A stretch of DNA of 64,000 nucleotides. It comes from Muriicola jejuensis (GTDB lineage: Bacteria; Bacteroidota; Bacteroidia; Flavobacteriales; Flavobacteriaceae). Below the pieces are notes generated by a model that worked only from the letters and a program-made list of their open reading frames with translations, was not told where the DNA came from and did not search any database. Below, in pieces: positions 54,186-62,486 of the stretch. The DNA lies in NCBI RefSeq assembly GCF_010671595.1, contig NZ_JAABOP010000003.1, positions 1 through 64,000 on the forward strand, in the 5' to 3' direction. The position numbers were made by a program, and so were the translations under genes. Each line of letters opens with the position of its first letter. The stretch's first letter is position 1.

Positions 54186-54781
54186 AAAAAGTGGGACTCA
54201 CCGGGGGGATAGGCAGTGGAAAGACCACGGTGGCCAGGATGTTCCAGGACCTGGGTGTGCCCGTTTACAATTCGGATGCCGAGGCCAGGCGCCTGATGAA
54301 TCAGGACGTGGCCTTGAAAGAACAGATCATCGGCCTGCTCGGGAAGGAGGCCTACCGGGAAGGGGAGCTCGACAGGCCCTTTGTGGCCGGAAAAGTATTC
54401 GGAGACAAAAAGCTGCTGAAAAGCTTAAACAGCATAGTACATCCGGCTGTCAGGAGCGATTTCAAGGCATGGGCCGCGCGACAGGACACTCCTTATGTGT
54501 TGCAGGAGGCGGCCATCCTATTTGAGAATGGCAGTGGGGCGGACTTCGACCATATGATCCTGGTTACGGCCCCTAAAAAGGTCCGTATCAGACGGATCAT
54601 AGACAGGGACGGTCATTCCGAAACTGCTATTGTTGAACGGATGAAACACCAATGGCCTGAAAAGAGAAAGAAGGCCCTTGCTGATTTTGTGATAGAAAAC
54701 ACCGACCTGCAGAAGACTCGCAATCAAGTGCTTAGAATTCACGGATTGTTGACCCATTCAGAATCAACTCCAAAATTTTAA
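54182..54781 (+). CDS. coaE: Dephospho-CoA kinase
   Basis: Last enzyme of coenzyme A synthesis, which phosphorylates the ribose 3'-hydroxyl of dephospho-CoA. P-loop kinase of 199 residues: Walker A GLTGGIGSGKTTVARMF, then VPVYNSDAEARRLM with the catalytic Asp, LNSIVHPAVR, and the lid region IRRIIDRDGHSE. Start overlaps the YbbR gene by four bases. Another CoA gene, coaBC, lies 6 kb upstream in a different operon. Confidence 0.95.
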   Translation: MKKVGLTGGIGSGKTTVARMFQDLGVPVYNSDAEARRLMNQDVALKEQIIGLLGKEAYREGELDRPFVAGKVFGDKKLLKSLNSIVHPAVRSDFKAWAARQDTPYVLQEAAILFENGSGADFDHMILVTAPKKVRIRRIIDRDGHSETAIVERMKHQWPEKRKKALADFVIENTDLQKTRNQVLRIHGLLTHSESTPKF

Positions 54782-54840
54782 CATTTTTGTTAAGGTTAGG
54801 TTAAACAGCCAATCCCCTAAATGTTAAATTTTTAATTTTA
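54776..54840 (+). promoter_or_regulatory. Upstream region of the RprX/RprY-like operon
   Basis: A palindrome of six-base arms, TTAACA-TTTT-TGTTAA, spans 54778-54793 around the coaE stop codon. It is followed by repeated GTTA-type half-sites up to about 54808. A -7-like TAATTTTA at 54833-54840 stands seven bases before the kinase gene start. Such repeats are typical of OmpR-family binding sites, so self-control by the downstream regulator is possible. Confidence 0.4.
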
Positions 54841-54847
54841 CTTCAAA

Positions 54848-56425
54848 ATGAATAAGCGATTATTTGTTTTTCTTGTCATCCTGATGAGCTTGTCCCTGGT
54901 GGGAATCATCTCCGTGCAGTTATATTGGATCAAACGCTCTGTTGATGACAAAGAAGAGCAGTTTTCAAATGCGATAGCAGAAGTCCTCAATCGGGTCACG
55001 GACAAGATAGAGGAACGTGAGATGAGGGATTACTCGAACCGATTCCTCAGCCTGAAGGACAGTTTGGGGGAGATCAGGAGTTCACACCTCAGCAATATTT
55101 TCTTTATTGACCGGGACGTCAACTCTAACGAAATCCTTTTTTATTCCCACGGCATTCTTGAAGAGGATTACAATATCGCATCCACGTTCTTTGACAGCAT
55201 TACAGGTGACAGTTCCCAAGTCAAGAACATCACGAGCAAGCGTACCAAAACCATCTATAAGGAAGAATACGGTCTGGACGGGAAGTCGTACCGGCTAAAC
55301 CCCATTCAGAAGCTTGAAAAGATCGGGGGGCTATCCAGCGTGGACAAGGCCGTTTTTGATGATGTTTACCGGGAATTGGCTGAAGGTACCCCTATACACA
55401 AAAGAGTATCCAAGCAGGAGATCGAACTCCTTTTAGACCAGGAATTGATGAATATGGCTATCGACACGGACTTTGAGTACGGGATTTACAGCCGCGGCCT
55501 TCCTACCAAGATCAAATCAAGGAGGTTCAGATTCGGGGAATCTACGGTGTACAAAGCGCCTATCTTCAAGAACAGTGAGGGGAGCAGTAATTTTGCCCTT
55601 CTGCTCACTTTTCCAAAAAAGAAGAAGTTCCTGTTGCAATCGGTACTCGGAATGGCATTCCTTTCTCTCCTGTTCACCCTGGTGATCGTCATCGCCTATG
55701 CCAGTGCGATCTACCAGCTGATACGGCAGAAACAGATCTCGGAGATCAAGTCGGATTTCATCAACAATATGACGCATGAATTCAAGACGCCGATCGCTAC
55801 CATCAACCTGGCTGTAGAAGCTATCAGGAACCCGAAGATCATAGGCGACCAGGAAAAGGTACTGCGATATCTGCAGATGATACGGGATGAGAACAAGAGG
55901 ATGCATGCACAAGTGGAAAACGTTTTGCGCATCTCTAAGCTGGAACGCAACCAGCTCGATATTTCCAAGGATCGGGTAGATGCCCATGAACTGATCCGGA
56001 AAGCGATCTCCCATGTTGAGCTGATCGTACTAGACAGAGGGGGTTATATCCATACCCACCTGGATGCGGAAAGGTCTGAGATCCTGGCGAATGACATGCA
56101 TTTTGGAAATGTGCTGGTCAACATCCTGGACAATGCGATCAAGTATTCTCCGGAAGCACCGAAGATCGACCTCTATACGGAAGTTGCCAAGAATTACCTG
56201 ATCATAAAGATTCAGGATCAGGGTGCTGGGATGAGCAAGGCGGTACTGAAAAAGGTTTTTGAAAAGTTTTACCGGGAACATACCGGGGATATACACAATG
56301 TCAAAGGACACGGGCTGGGACTAGCCTATGTTAAAAAAATAGTGGAAGACCACCAAGGTGAGGTCTATGCAGAAAGTGAAAAAGGGAAAGGCAGCACTTT
56401 TTACATTAAAATGCCTTTAATATAA
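54848..56425 (+). CDS. Sensor histidine kinase, RprX-like
   Basis: Membrane sensor kinase of 525 residues. Two transmembrane helices (about 5-27 and 257-285) frame a periplasmic sensor of about 230 residues without a known fold. The kinase core has the phosphoacceptor His310 in NNMTHEFKTPIATI, the N box VNILDNAIKYSP, G1 IQDQGAGM and G2 VKGHGLGLAYV. The paired regulator gene follows six bases later. The architecture matches the RprX/RprY pair of Bacteroides, which affects tetracycline response and general stress; the exact signal here is unknown. Confidence 0.92.
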   Translation: MNKRLFVFLVILMSLSLVGIISVQLYWIKRSVDDKEEQFSNAIAEVLNRVTDKIEEREMRDYSNRFLSLKDSLGEIRSSHLSNIFFIDRDVNSNEILFYSHGILEEDYNIASTFFDSITGDSSQVKNITSKRTKTIYKEEYGLDGKSYRLNPIQKLEKIGGLSSVDKAVFDDVYRELAEGTPIHKRVSKQEIELLLDQELMNMAIDTDFEYGIYSRGLPTKIKSRRFRFGESTVYKAPIFKNSEGSSNFALLLTFPKKKKFLLQSVLGMAFLSLLFTLVIVIAYASAIYQLIRQKQISEIKSDFINNMTHEFKTPIATINLAVEAIRNPKIIGDQEKVLRYLQMIRDENKRMHAQVENVLRISKLERNQLDISKDRVDAHELIRKAISHVELIVLDRGGYIHTHLDAERSEILANDMHFGNVLVNILDNAIKYSPEAPKIDLYTEVAKNYLIIKIQDQGAGMSKAVLKKVFEKFYREHTGDIHNVKGHGLGLAYVKKIVEDHQGEVYAESEKGKGSTFYIKMPLI

Positions 56426-56431
56426 ACGGAT

Positions 56432-57142
56432 ATGGAAACAGCAAACAAGAAGATATTACTGGTGGAGGACGACCCCAATTTCGGTATTGTCCTGAAGGAT
56501 TACCTCTCTATGAACGACTTTGATGTCACCCTCGCCAAGAACGGGATGGAGGGCTTTGAGAAGTTCAAAAAGGACAATTATGACATCTGTATCCTGGATG
56601 TGATGATGCCTTATAAGGACGGTTTTACCCTGGCCAAGGAGATACGGGAAAAGAATGAAAACGTGCCCATCGTTTTCCTGACCGCGAAAACCATGAAAGA
56701 GGATGTGCTCAAAGGTTATAAGGCAGGGGCCGATGACTATCTCAACAAACCATTCGACTCTGAAGTACTTCTGATGAAGATTAAAGCGATACTTCAAAGA
56801 AAAGCATCCAGTACACTGGCAGACAGCAAACAATTTGAATTCAAGATCGGCAATTTCCATCTGAACTCCAAATTGAGGTTCCTTAAGTACAAGGAGGAAG
56901 ACCCTATTAAATTGTCTCCTAAAGAAAACGAACTCCTCAGGCTGCTGGCCCTGCATGAAAACGATCTGATGCCGAGGGAACTGGCCCTTACCAAGATCTG
57001 GAGGGATGACAACTATTTCACATCCCGAAGTATGGATGTGTACATCGCCAAACTCAGAAAGTACCTCAAGAAGGATGACCTGGTCGAGATCCTGAACATT
57101 CATGGTGAAGGCTTCAGGCTGGTGGTCAAGAACGATAAATAG
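56432..57142 (+). CDS. OmpR-family response regulator, RprY-like
   Basis: Transcription factor of 236 residues. The receiver domain (about 1-125) has VEDDPN near the start, the phosphoacceptor Asp56 in CILDVMMPYKDG, and the Thr and Lys switch residues in FLTAKT and LNKPFDS. The winged-helix DNA-binding domain (about 135-233) has KLSPKENELLRLL and SRSMDVYIAKLRKYLK. It is the partner of the kinase gene just before it. A second hairpin (57142-57157) overlaps its stop codon ahead of the main terminator. Confidence 0.94.
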   Translation: METANKKILLVEDDPNFGIVLKDYLSMNDFDVTLAKNGMEGFEKFKKDNYDICILDVMMPYKDGFTLAKEIREKNENVPIVFLTAKTMKEDVLKGYKAGADDYLNKPFDSEVLLMKIKAILQRKASSTLADSKQFEFKIGNFHLNSKLRFLKYKEEDPIKLSPKENELLRLLALHENDLMPRELALTKIWRDDNYFTSRSMDVYIAKLRKYLKKDDLVEILNIHGEGFRLVVKNDK

Positions 57143-57165
57143 GAACCCTCTGGTTCCGGAATAGT

Positions 57166-57191
57166 AAGGCATCCATCAGGGTGCCTTTTTT
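57166..57191 (+). terminator. Intrinsic terminator of the RprX/RprY-like operon
   Basis: A nine-pair stem (57166-57174 with 57179-57187, one G-U pair, loop ATCA) leading into six T residues at 57186-57191. The T-run overlaps the stop codon of the convergent gluconokinase gene. Confidence 0.85.
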
Positions 57192-57687
57192 ATGTTCCCA
57201 GATTAGAGAGGATCTCCTCCAGGATCTCTTCGGCGGTCTGAGTGATACCGACCTCTATTGCGCCTTCAGGCGCCTCCAGAGTGTCAAATTGTGATTTCAA
57301 CAGGGACAGGGGCATAAAATGTCCTTTTCTTTTCTGCGAGCGTTCCTGTATGGTCTCTAAACTTCCCGAAAGATACACCCAGATGGGCCGGGGGGTGATC
57401 CCAGCCTCCAGGATATCCCTGTAGTTCTTCTTTAGGGCCGAACAGGCGATCACTGCGCCGGTCTTCGAATGCCTTTTCCCAAGCTCGTTCAGGGTTTCCA
57501 GCCAGGGTTTCCTGTCCTGGTCATCCAGTGGAATGCCGCCGGACATCTTGGTGATATTGGACTCCGGGTGGAAATCGTCCCCGTCAAAAAAAGGAAGTGA
57601 CAAGGCTCCGGCCAGGCTCTTTCCTATCGTGGATTTTCCACTCCCGGATACACCCATGATAAAAAAAATACGCGATTGCCTGTCCAT
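57190..57687 (-). CDS. gntK: Gluconokinase
   Basis: Phosphorylates gluconate to 6-phosphogluconate for the pentose phosphate or Entner-Doudoroff routes. P-loop kinase of 165 residues: Walker A GVSGSGKSTIGKSLAGAL, then the gluconate signature FFDGDDFHPESNITKMSGGIPLDDQDRKPWL, and ACSALKKNYRD. The fold and length match the GntK/IdnK family. It is the last gene of the minus-strand run and begins one base after miaA; no gluconate transporter or dehydratase is nearby, so the function in context is unusual. Confidence 0.93.
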   Translation of the reverse strand: MDRQSRIFFIMGVSGSGKSTIGKSLAGALSLPFFDGDDFHPESNITKMSGGIPLDDQDRKPWLETLNELGKRHSKTGAVIACSALKKNYRDILEAGITPRPIWVYLSGSLETIQERSQKRKGHFMPLSLLKSQFDTLEAPEGAIEVGITQTAEEILEEILSNLGT

Positions 57688-57688
57688 T

Positions 57689-58600
57689 TTACTTCGATTT
57701 ACGATTGATCAGTTCCAGGATATCTTTTAGTGGCGCATCATAAGGTATGGGAATAACCTCCTGGTTCCTCCTGAACCAGGTTCCCTGCCTTTTGGCGTAT
57801 CGCCGACTGTTCTTTTTGATCTCGAGTACCGCTTGTTTTAAGTCATATGTCCCGTTAAAGTAATCAAACATCTCCCTGTATCCCACGGTCTGAAGGGCGT
57901 TGAGATGTTGATGGGAGATCAGCCCCCTGGCTTCCTCCAGGAGTCCGGCTCGTATCATCTCATCCACCCGGTCCTCAACACGCCTGTATATCACCTCCCT
58001 GGGAGCCTCAAGCCCCAGGATAATCGATTGGAAAGGCCTTTCGGTCTTTCTCCTGCCCAGAAAACCCGAATAGGGTTTCCCCGTAGCCCTGTATATTTCC
58101 AGAGCCCTGATGACGCGTTGAGGGTTTTGCAGGTCTACCTTTTGAGCATAGGCCGGATCAGCCATCCGGAGTTCGTTTTGCATAAAGGGCAGACCCTTTT
58201 CCTGTAAATCCCTATTCAATTGGTCCCGGAAGGAAGGGTCGATTTTGGGAAAGGCATCAAAGCCATACAATACAGCATCTATGTACAGGCCACTTCCCCC
58301 TGCCAAAATGACGAGATCGTGTGTTTTAAAGAGTATTGTGAGTCTCTCCAGGGCATCGCGCTCAAAATCCCCTACCGAATAGGGATCGTGGATACTTTTG
58401 TGCTGAATGAAATGGTGAGGTGCGGCCCTGAGTTGTTCTTCTGAAGGCACGGCTGTACCGATTCGCATCTCCCTGAAAAATTGCCTGGAATCCGCAGAAA
58501 GGATCTCCGTTTGATAATGGTTTGCGAGACGTATGGCCAGGTCCGTTTTTCCGATCCCTGTGGGGCCTGCAACGACCAGTAGGATCTTCTTTCCCATCAT
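57689..58600 (-). CDS. miaA: tRNA dimethylallyltransferase MiaA
   Basis: Transfers an isopentenyl group to A37 of tRNAs that read UNN codons. P-loop enzyme of 303 residues: Walker A VVAGPTGIGKTDLAIRLA, then LSADSRQFFREMRIGTAVP with the catalytic Asp, LAGGSGLYIDAVLYG, and LQTVGYREMFDYFNG. The C terminus KRQGTWFRRN contacts the tRNA. It overlaps the potassium channel gene by four bases and is followed at once by gntK. Confidence 0.96.
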   Translation of the reverse strand: MMGKKILLVVAGPTGIGKTDLAIRLANHYQTEILSADSRQFFREMRIGTAVPSEEQLRAAPHHFIQHKSIHDPYSVGDFERDALERLTILFKTHDLVILAGGSGLYIDAVLYGFDAFPKIDPSFRDQLNRDLQEKGLPFMQNELRMADPAYAQKVDLQNPQRVIRALEIYRATGKPYSGFLGRRKTERPFQSIILGLEAPREVIYRRVEDRVDEMIRAGLLEEARGLISHQHLNALQTVGYREMFDYFNGTYDLKQAVLEIKKNSRRYAKRQGTWFRRNQEVIPIPYDAPLKDILELINRKSK

Positions 58601-59433
58601 TCGTCCTTTAAGCGGAACCCGCAGACGCGACAGTAATGTGCATCCTTATTCACAATAATGGTTCCGCACTCGGGACAGGTCCTTTCCTTTTTCTTATTTC
58701 CTTTTTTCCTGCTGTGTTCAGAAACATATTCAGCACTTACGATACCAGTGGGAACTGCGATCACTCCGTAACCTACAATCATGATGATGGTGGCTATAAA
58801 CTGTCCTAGTCCGGTTTGGGGCGAAATATCACCATATCCTACCGTCGTGAGGGTTACGATGGTCCAGTAAACACTATGAGGAATACTGTTGAAGCCGTGC
58901 TCCGGCCCTTCAACCAGATACATGATGGTACCGAGCAGGACGGAAAGTATGAGCACGAAAAAGACAAAGACGAAGATCTTGGTCCTGCTGGCCCTAAGGG
59001 CCCTGAGGAGATTGTTTGATTCCCCTATGAACCGGACCAGTTTCAGGATACGAAAAACGCGCAGGAGCCTCAGTGCTCTGAAGGCGGTCATATACTGGGA
59101 ACCTCCGATGATGACAGAGAGGTACTTGGGGATGGTCGAAAGGAAGTCGATCACTCCGAAAAAACTGAAGATGTATTTCTTGGGAGTCTTGATGCAGATG
59201 ATCCGCAAGATGTATTCGATGGTAAACAGCACGGTCACGATCCACTCAGAGATATTCAGAAATTCGTGATATTGGCGATCGATACGAGGAATGCTCTCCA
59301 GCATCACGATGATCACACTGTAGAGGATGACTACCAAAAGCGCGATATCGAACAATTTACCGGCAGGGGTATGGGTGCCGTAGATGACCTCGTGCAACTT
59401 TGATTTCCAGTCCCTTTTTCTTTCTGCTCTCAT
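58597..59433 (-). CDS. Voltage-gated potassium channel with C-terminal zinc ribbon
   Basis: Six-helix ion channel subunit of 278 residues. The S4-like segment FRALRLLRVFRILKLVRFI carries regular Arg and Lys charges, and the pore helix leads to the selectivity filter TTVGYGD. After S6 (FIATIIMIVGYGVIAVPTGIV) comes a short basic tail and a zinc ribbon at the end (CPECGTIIVNKDAHYCRVCG, two C-x2-C pairs). A pore-forming tetramer in the inner membrane is expected. It overlaps both neighbours by one to four bases, so it lies inside an operon of RNA- and DNA-related genes. Confidence 0.92.
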   Translation of the reverse strand: MRAERKRDWKSKLHEVIYGTHTPAGKLFDIALLVVILYSVIIVMLESIPRIDRQYHEFLNISEWIVTVLFTIEYILRIICIKTPKKYIFSFFGVIDFLSTIPKYLSVIIGGSQYMTAFRALRLLRVFRILKLVRFIGESNNLLRALRASRTKIFVFVFFVLILSVLLGTIMYLVEGPEHGFNSIPHSVYWTIVTLTTVGYGDISPQTGLGQFIATIIMIVGYGVIAVPTGIVSAEYVSEHSRKKGNKKKERTCPECGTIIVNKDAHYCRVCGFRLKDE

Positions 59434-60563
59434 CAGTTCGGGGAGTTGATTTCAATGATATCTACCACTTTTTTATGCGTAAGGTAGAGTTCGACCTGTT
59501 GCAGTACCTCCTTACTGCCCTGCAGAGGCGTTAGTATGGATTCCAGGATATGCATATTGCCGATCTGATGGTTGAGTTCGTAAAATCCCATCCCTTTCAA
59601 CTGGCCGTTCCTGATCAGGATGGCGCTGCGTTCGCCAACCTCCCGTCCCTTGTCCAGGACCATTACGTCCTTCCCGGCAAGGCTATACCGATCGCTGCTG
59701 GATTGATCCTCCCCGTTGGGATTCGACAAGAGCGTCCGATCATCGCTAATCACTGGATATTTGGGCGGATTTCTCTTGATTTCTTCATTCACCTTGAGGT
59801 AGGCGACCAGTTCGTTTCCAGTGAGCTCATAGGTCACTTTTCGCGCCTCTTTTTGCAGGTACCGGCAGATATCCCTGTCGGACGTAAAGTGCTCGTTCAC
59901 TCTTTTCTTGATATCGATACTTTTGCCGAGGTAAATGATCTTCTTGTATTTGTTAAACATGTAATACACCCCGGTAGCAGAGGGCATCTGGTCCACGATC
60001 CTCAGCTGTCTCTGGCTGAGTTCTCCCAGAGTCTCTCCCCGGGTGACCTCCCGGATAATGGTCTTGTCCAGATCCTTGCTCAATAAGACCTTGAAAAGTT
60101 TCAGGGTAGCCAGGGCATCTCCGTTTGCCCTGTGGCGGTCGCTGACCGGGATCCCAAGGGAGCGCACCAGTTTACCCAGGCTATGTGACTCGGCTTCAGG
60201 GATGAGTTGTTTGGCCAGATCTACAGTACACAGGGTCTTGCGCTCGTAATTGTATCCCAGTCTTCTGAATTCTGTTCTCAGGATCCGGTAATCGAACTGG
60301 GCATTATGGGCAACCAGCGTGGTTCCTTCCGTGATCTCCACAATGCGTTTGGCTACTTCGTGGAATTTAGGGGCCGATTGCAGCATCTTGCTGTTGATCC
60401 CTGTGAGGTTCACGACAAAAGGTTGTATCTCCCGCTCAGGATTCACCAGGGAGATGAACTGGTCTACCACGCGATGTCCATCGAATTTATGGATGGCAAT
60501 TTCGGTGATCCCTTCTTCATTGTACTTTCCTCCTGTGGTCTCTATGTCTAAGATCGAATACAT
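59433..60563 (-). CDS. DnaQ-like exonuclease fused to a GIY-YIG nuclease domain
   Basis: Two nuclease domains in 376 residues. The N-terminal DEDDh exonuclease has motif I YSILDIETTGG, motif II LVAHNAQFDYRIL and motif III HRANGDALATLKL (with the His). The second domain (about 200-280) is GIY-YIG, with GVYYMFNKYKKIIYLGKS and Arg in the following helix, as in the N-terminal part of UvrC and in Cho. A C-terminal region without known motif ends the protein. I start at the ATG at 60563, directly at the exonuclease motif; the ATG at 60605 would overlap the YggS gene. It likely trims or nicks damaged DNA. Confidence 0.92.
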   Translation of the reverse strand: MYSILDIETTGGKYNEEGITEIAIHKFDGHRVVDQFISLVNPEREIQPFVVNLTGINSKMLQSAPKFHEVAKRIVEITEGTTLVAHNAQFDYRILRTEFRRLGYNYERKTLCTVDLAKQLIPEAESHSLGKLVRSLGIPVSDRHRANGDALATLKLFKVLLSKDLDKTIIREVTRGETLGELSQRQLRIVDQMPSATGVYYMFNKYKKIIYLGKSIDIKKRVNEHFTSDRDICRYLQKEARKVTYELTGNELVAYLKVNEEIKRNPPKYPVISDDRTLLSNPNGEDQSSSDRYSLAGKDVMVLDKGREVGERSAILIRNGQLKGMGFYELNHQIGNMHILESILTPLQGSKEVLQQVELYLTHKKVVDIIEINSPN

Positions 60564-60585
60564 CAAACGGGTGTCGTTCTCCTGA

Positions 60586-61242
60586 TTACTTTTGTCTTTC
60601 CCCAAAGATACTACTTCCTATCCTTACCATGGTGCTTCCTTCCTCTACAGCGATACGATAGTCGCCGCTCATTCCCATAGAGAGGATACTAAGGCCCGGG
60701 AGCACCTCCCGGAGGGTATCAAATAGATTTTTGAGGTAGCGGAATTCCTGACGGACCACCTCTTCCTTGTCCGTAAAGGTAGCCATGCCCATCAATCCTT
60801 TGATCTGCACATTCCTTAACTCCCTGAATTCACTGCTGCCTATCAGGGCCTGCAGTTCCTCTTCATCCAGGCCGAATTTGGTTTCCTCCCGGGCGATATG
60901 CATCTGAAGAAGGCAGGGGATCACCCTTTTGTTCTTTCGCCCCTGTTTGTTGATTTCCTTGAGGAGTTTCAGGCTGTCAACCCCGTGTACAAGCGAAACA
61001 TAAGGCGCCATATACTTTACCTTGTTCCTCTGTACATGACCGATCATATGCCATGCAATATCCTTGGGTAAGGAGGCCCATTTCTCGGTCATTTCCTGTA
61101 TCTTATTCTCCCCGAAGATGCGCTGGCCGGCGTCGTATGCCTGTTTGATCTCCTCGGTCGTCTTCGTCTTGGAGACCGCTACGAGTTCTACGTGTTCGGG
61201 CAGGTCCTCTTTTATTTTTTGCAGGTTTTCTTTAATGGACAT
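60586..61242 (-). CDS. YggS/PROSC family PLP homeostasis protein
   Basis: PLP-binding protein of 218 residues that keeps vitamin B6 levels balanced. The PLP Lys lies in LVAVSKTKTTEEI, followed by GENKIQEM, WHMIGHVQRNKVKYM and the phosphate-binding LSMGMSGDYRIAVEEGS and MVRIGSSIFG. It has no known catalytic turnover. Length and fold are normal. It lies eight bases after the DUF1015 gene in the same run. Confidence 0.95.
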   Translation of the reverse strand: MSIKENLQKIKEDLPEHVELVAVSKTKTTEEIKQAYDAGQRIFGENKIQEMTEKWASLPKDIAWHMIGHVQRNKVKYMAPYVSLVHGVDSLKLLKEINKQGRKNKRVIPCLLQMHIAREETKFGLDEEELQALIGSSEFRELRNVQIKGLMGMATFTDKEEVVRQEFRYLKNLFDTLREVLPGLSILSMGMSGDYRIAVEEGSTMVRIGSSIFGERQK

Positions 61243-61250
61243 GGTGAATG

Positions 61251-62486
61251 CTATAGTTCGTAAATGGCCAGGCCACTTTTTAATTTGGGTTCTATATAGG
61301 TGCTTTTAGGAGGCATGACCAGTTGAGCATCGGCCACTGCCTTGATCTCATCGATGGTGATAGGGACGAGGTTGAACCCCACCTTAAAATTGCCCTTGTC
61401 GATCTCAGTCTTCATCCTCAGCACGTTGTGCTTGCCGTATCCGTATTGAATGCGCTTGTCATTTCTTAGGTCGGAAATACCGAGGATAGGCTCCAGAATG
61501 GTCTTGTAAAGGATGTGCGTATCGAGTTTGCTTAGTGGGTCATCCAGGGGCAGGATATGCTTTCTCAGATAGAGGGAATAAAAGTCACCGTCGAGGTACA
61601 TGCTGAAATGATGTTTCTTGGTCGGCTTGTACAATTCCATATCCGTTTTCTTAATTCGAAAGGTTTCATCGAGTTTTACCAGGAAGGATTCCTTGGTATG
61701 CCCGTTCAGGTCCTTGACCAGGCGGTTAAACTCAAAGATCCGGATCTCGCTTTCCGGGATCAGGTAGCTCATAAAATAATTATAAGGCTCCCGGCCCGTA
61801 TGCTTGGGATTTTTATCCTCACTCCACTGAGCCAGGAGATCCGACGAGGCACTTCGGTGATGCCCATCGGCAATGTAAAGGCTCTGTATCTGTGAAAAGG
61901 CTTTTTCAATGGATTGAATGGACTCCTGATCTGAGATCTTCCAGAGAAAATGGGTGGTCCGGTCCGGGGTCGTAAAGTGATACACAGGTTCTTCTTTGCG
62001 CTTACTCTTGATGATTCCGGCTATGGTAGGATGGTCCGGGTAGGTCATCAGGACCGGTTCTGCGTTGAATTTTACGGTATCGAGATAGCTGGCGAAGAGT
62101 CGCTCCCGGCTTTCTATGGTATTTTCGTGCTTCTTGATGATGTTGTTCCTGTAATCTGCGACGCTGGTGGCACAGAAGATCCCACAGCAGGAAAAATCGT
62201 TCCTTTTGGTCTGATAGAGGTAAAAGCTCGCTTCTTTGTCTTTGATAAAGACCTTTTCTTCCAAAAATTCCATATACCGGTTATGGACCAGCTTAAACCG
62301 TTCTTCACCGGATACCTTTTTGTGGAATTTGAATCCCGGATTGATGATATGTAGAAAAGAAAACGGATTGAATTTAAGGATGGCCTTTAACTCTTCTCTG
62401 GAATACGCCTCATATGACCTGGAGGTCACATGGGAAACCTTGTCCGGCGCAGGCCGTATGGCCCTGAAGGGTTTTACTACCGCCAT
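61251..62486 (-). CDS. DUF1015 family protein
   Basis: Cytoplasmic protein of 411 residues. The start VVKPFRAIRPAPDKVSHV and the internal YIADGHHRSASSDLLAQW are the recognised DUF1015 segments. Other conserved stretches are FFLYQTKRNDFSCCGIFCATSV reduced here to its Cys pair, and FLWKISDQESI. The DGHHR motif suggests a metal or nucleotide site, but no reaction is proven in general; some family members are linked to D-2-hydroxyglutarate or serine metabolism. Its start codon overlaps the stop of the dehydrogenase gene by one base. Confidence 0.9.
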   Translation of the reverse strand: MAVVKPFRAIRPAPDKVSHVTSRSYEAYSREELKAILKFNPFSFLHIINPGFKFHKKVSGEERFKLVHNRYMEFLEEKVFIKDKEASFYLYQTKRNDFSCCGIFCATSVADYRNNIIKKHENTIESRERLFASYLDTVKFNAEPVLMTYPDHPTIAGIIKSKRKEEPVYHFTTPDRTTHFLWKISDQESIQSIEKAFSQIQSLYIADGHHRSASSDLLAQWSEDKNPKHTGREPYNYFMSYLIPESEIRIFEFNRLVKDLNGHTKESFLVKLDETFRIKKTDMELYKPTKKHHFSMYLDGDFYSLYLRKHILPLDDPLSKLDTHILYKTILEPILGISDLRNDKRIQYGYGKHNVLRMKTEIDKGNFKVGFNLVPITIDEIKAVADAQLVMPPKSTYIEPKLKSGLAIYEL

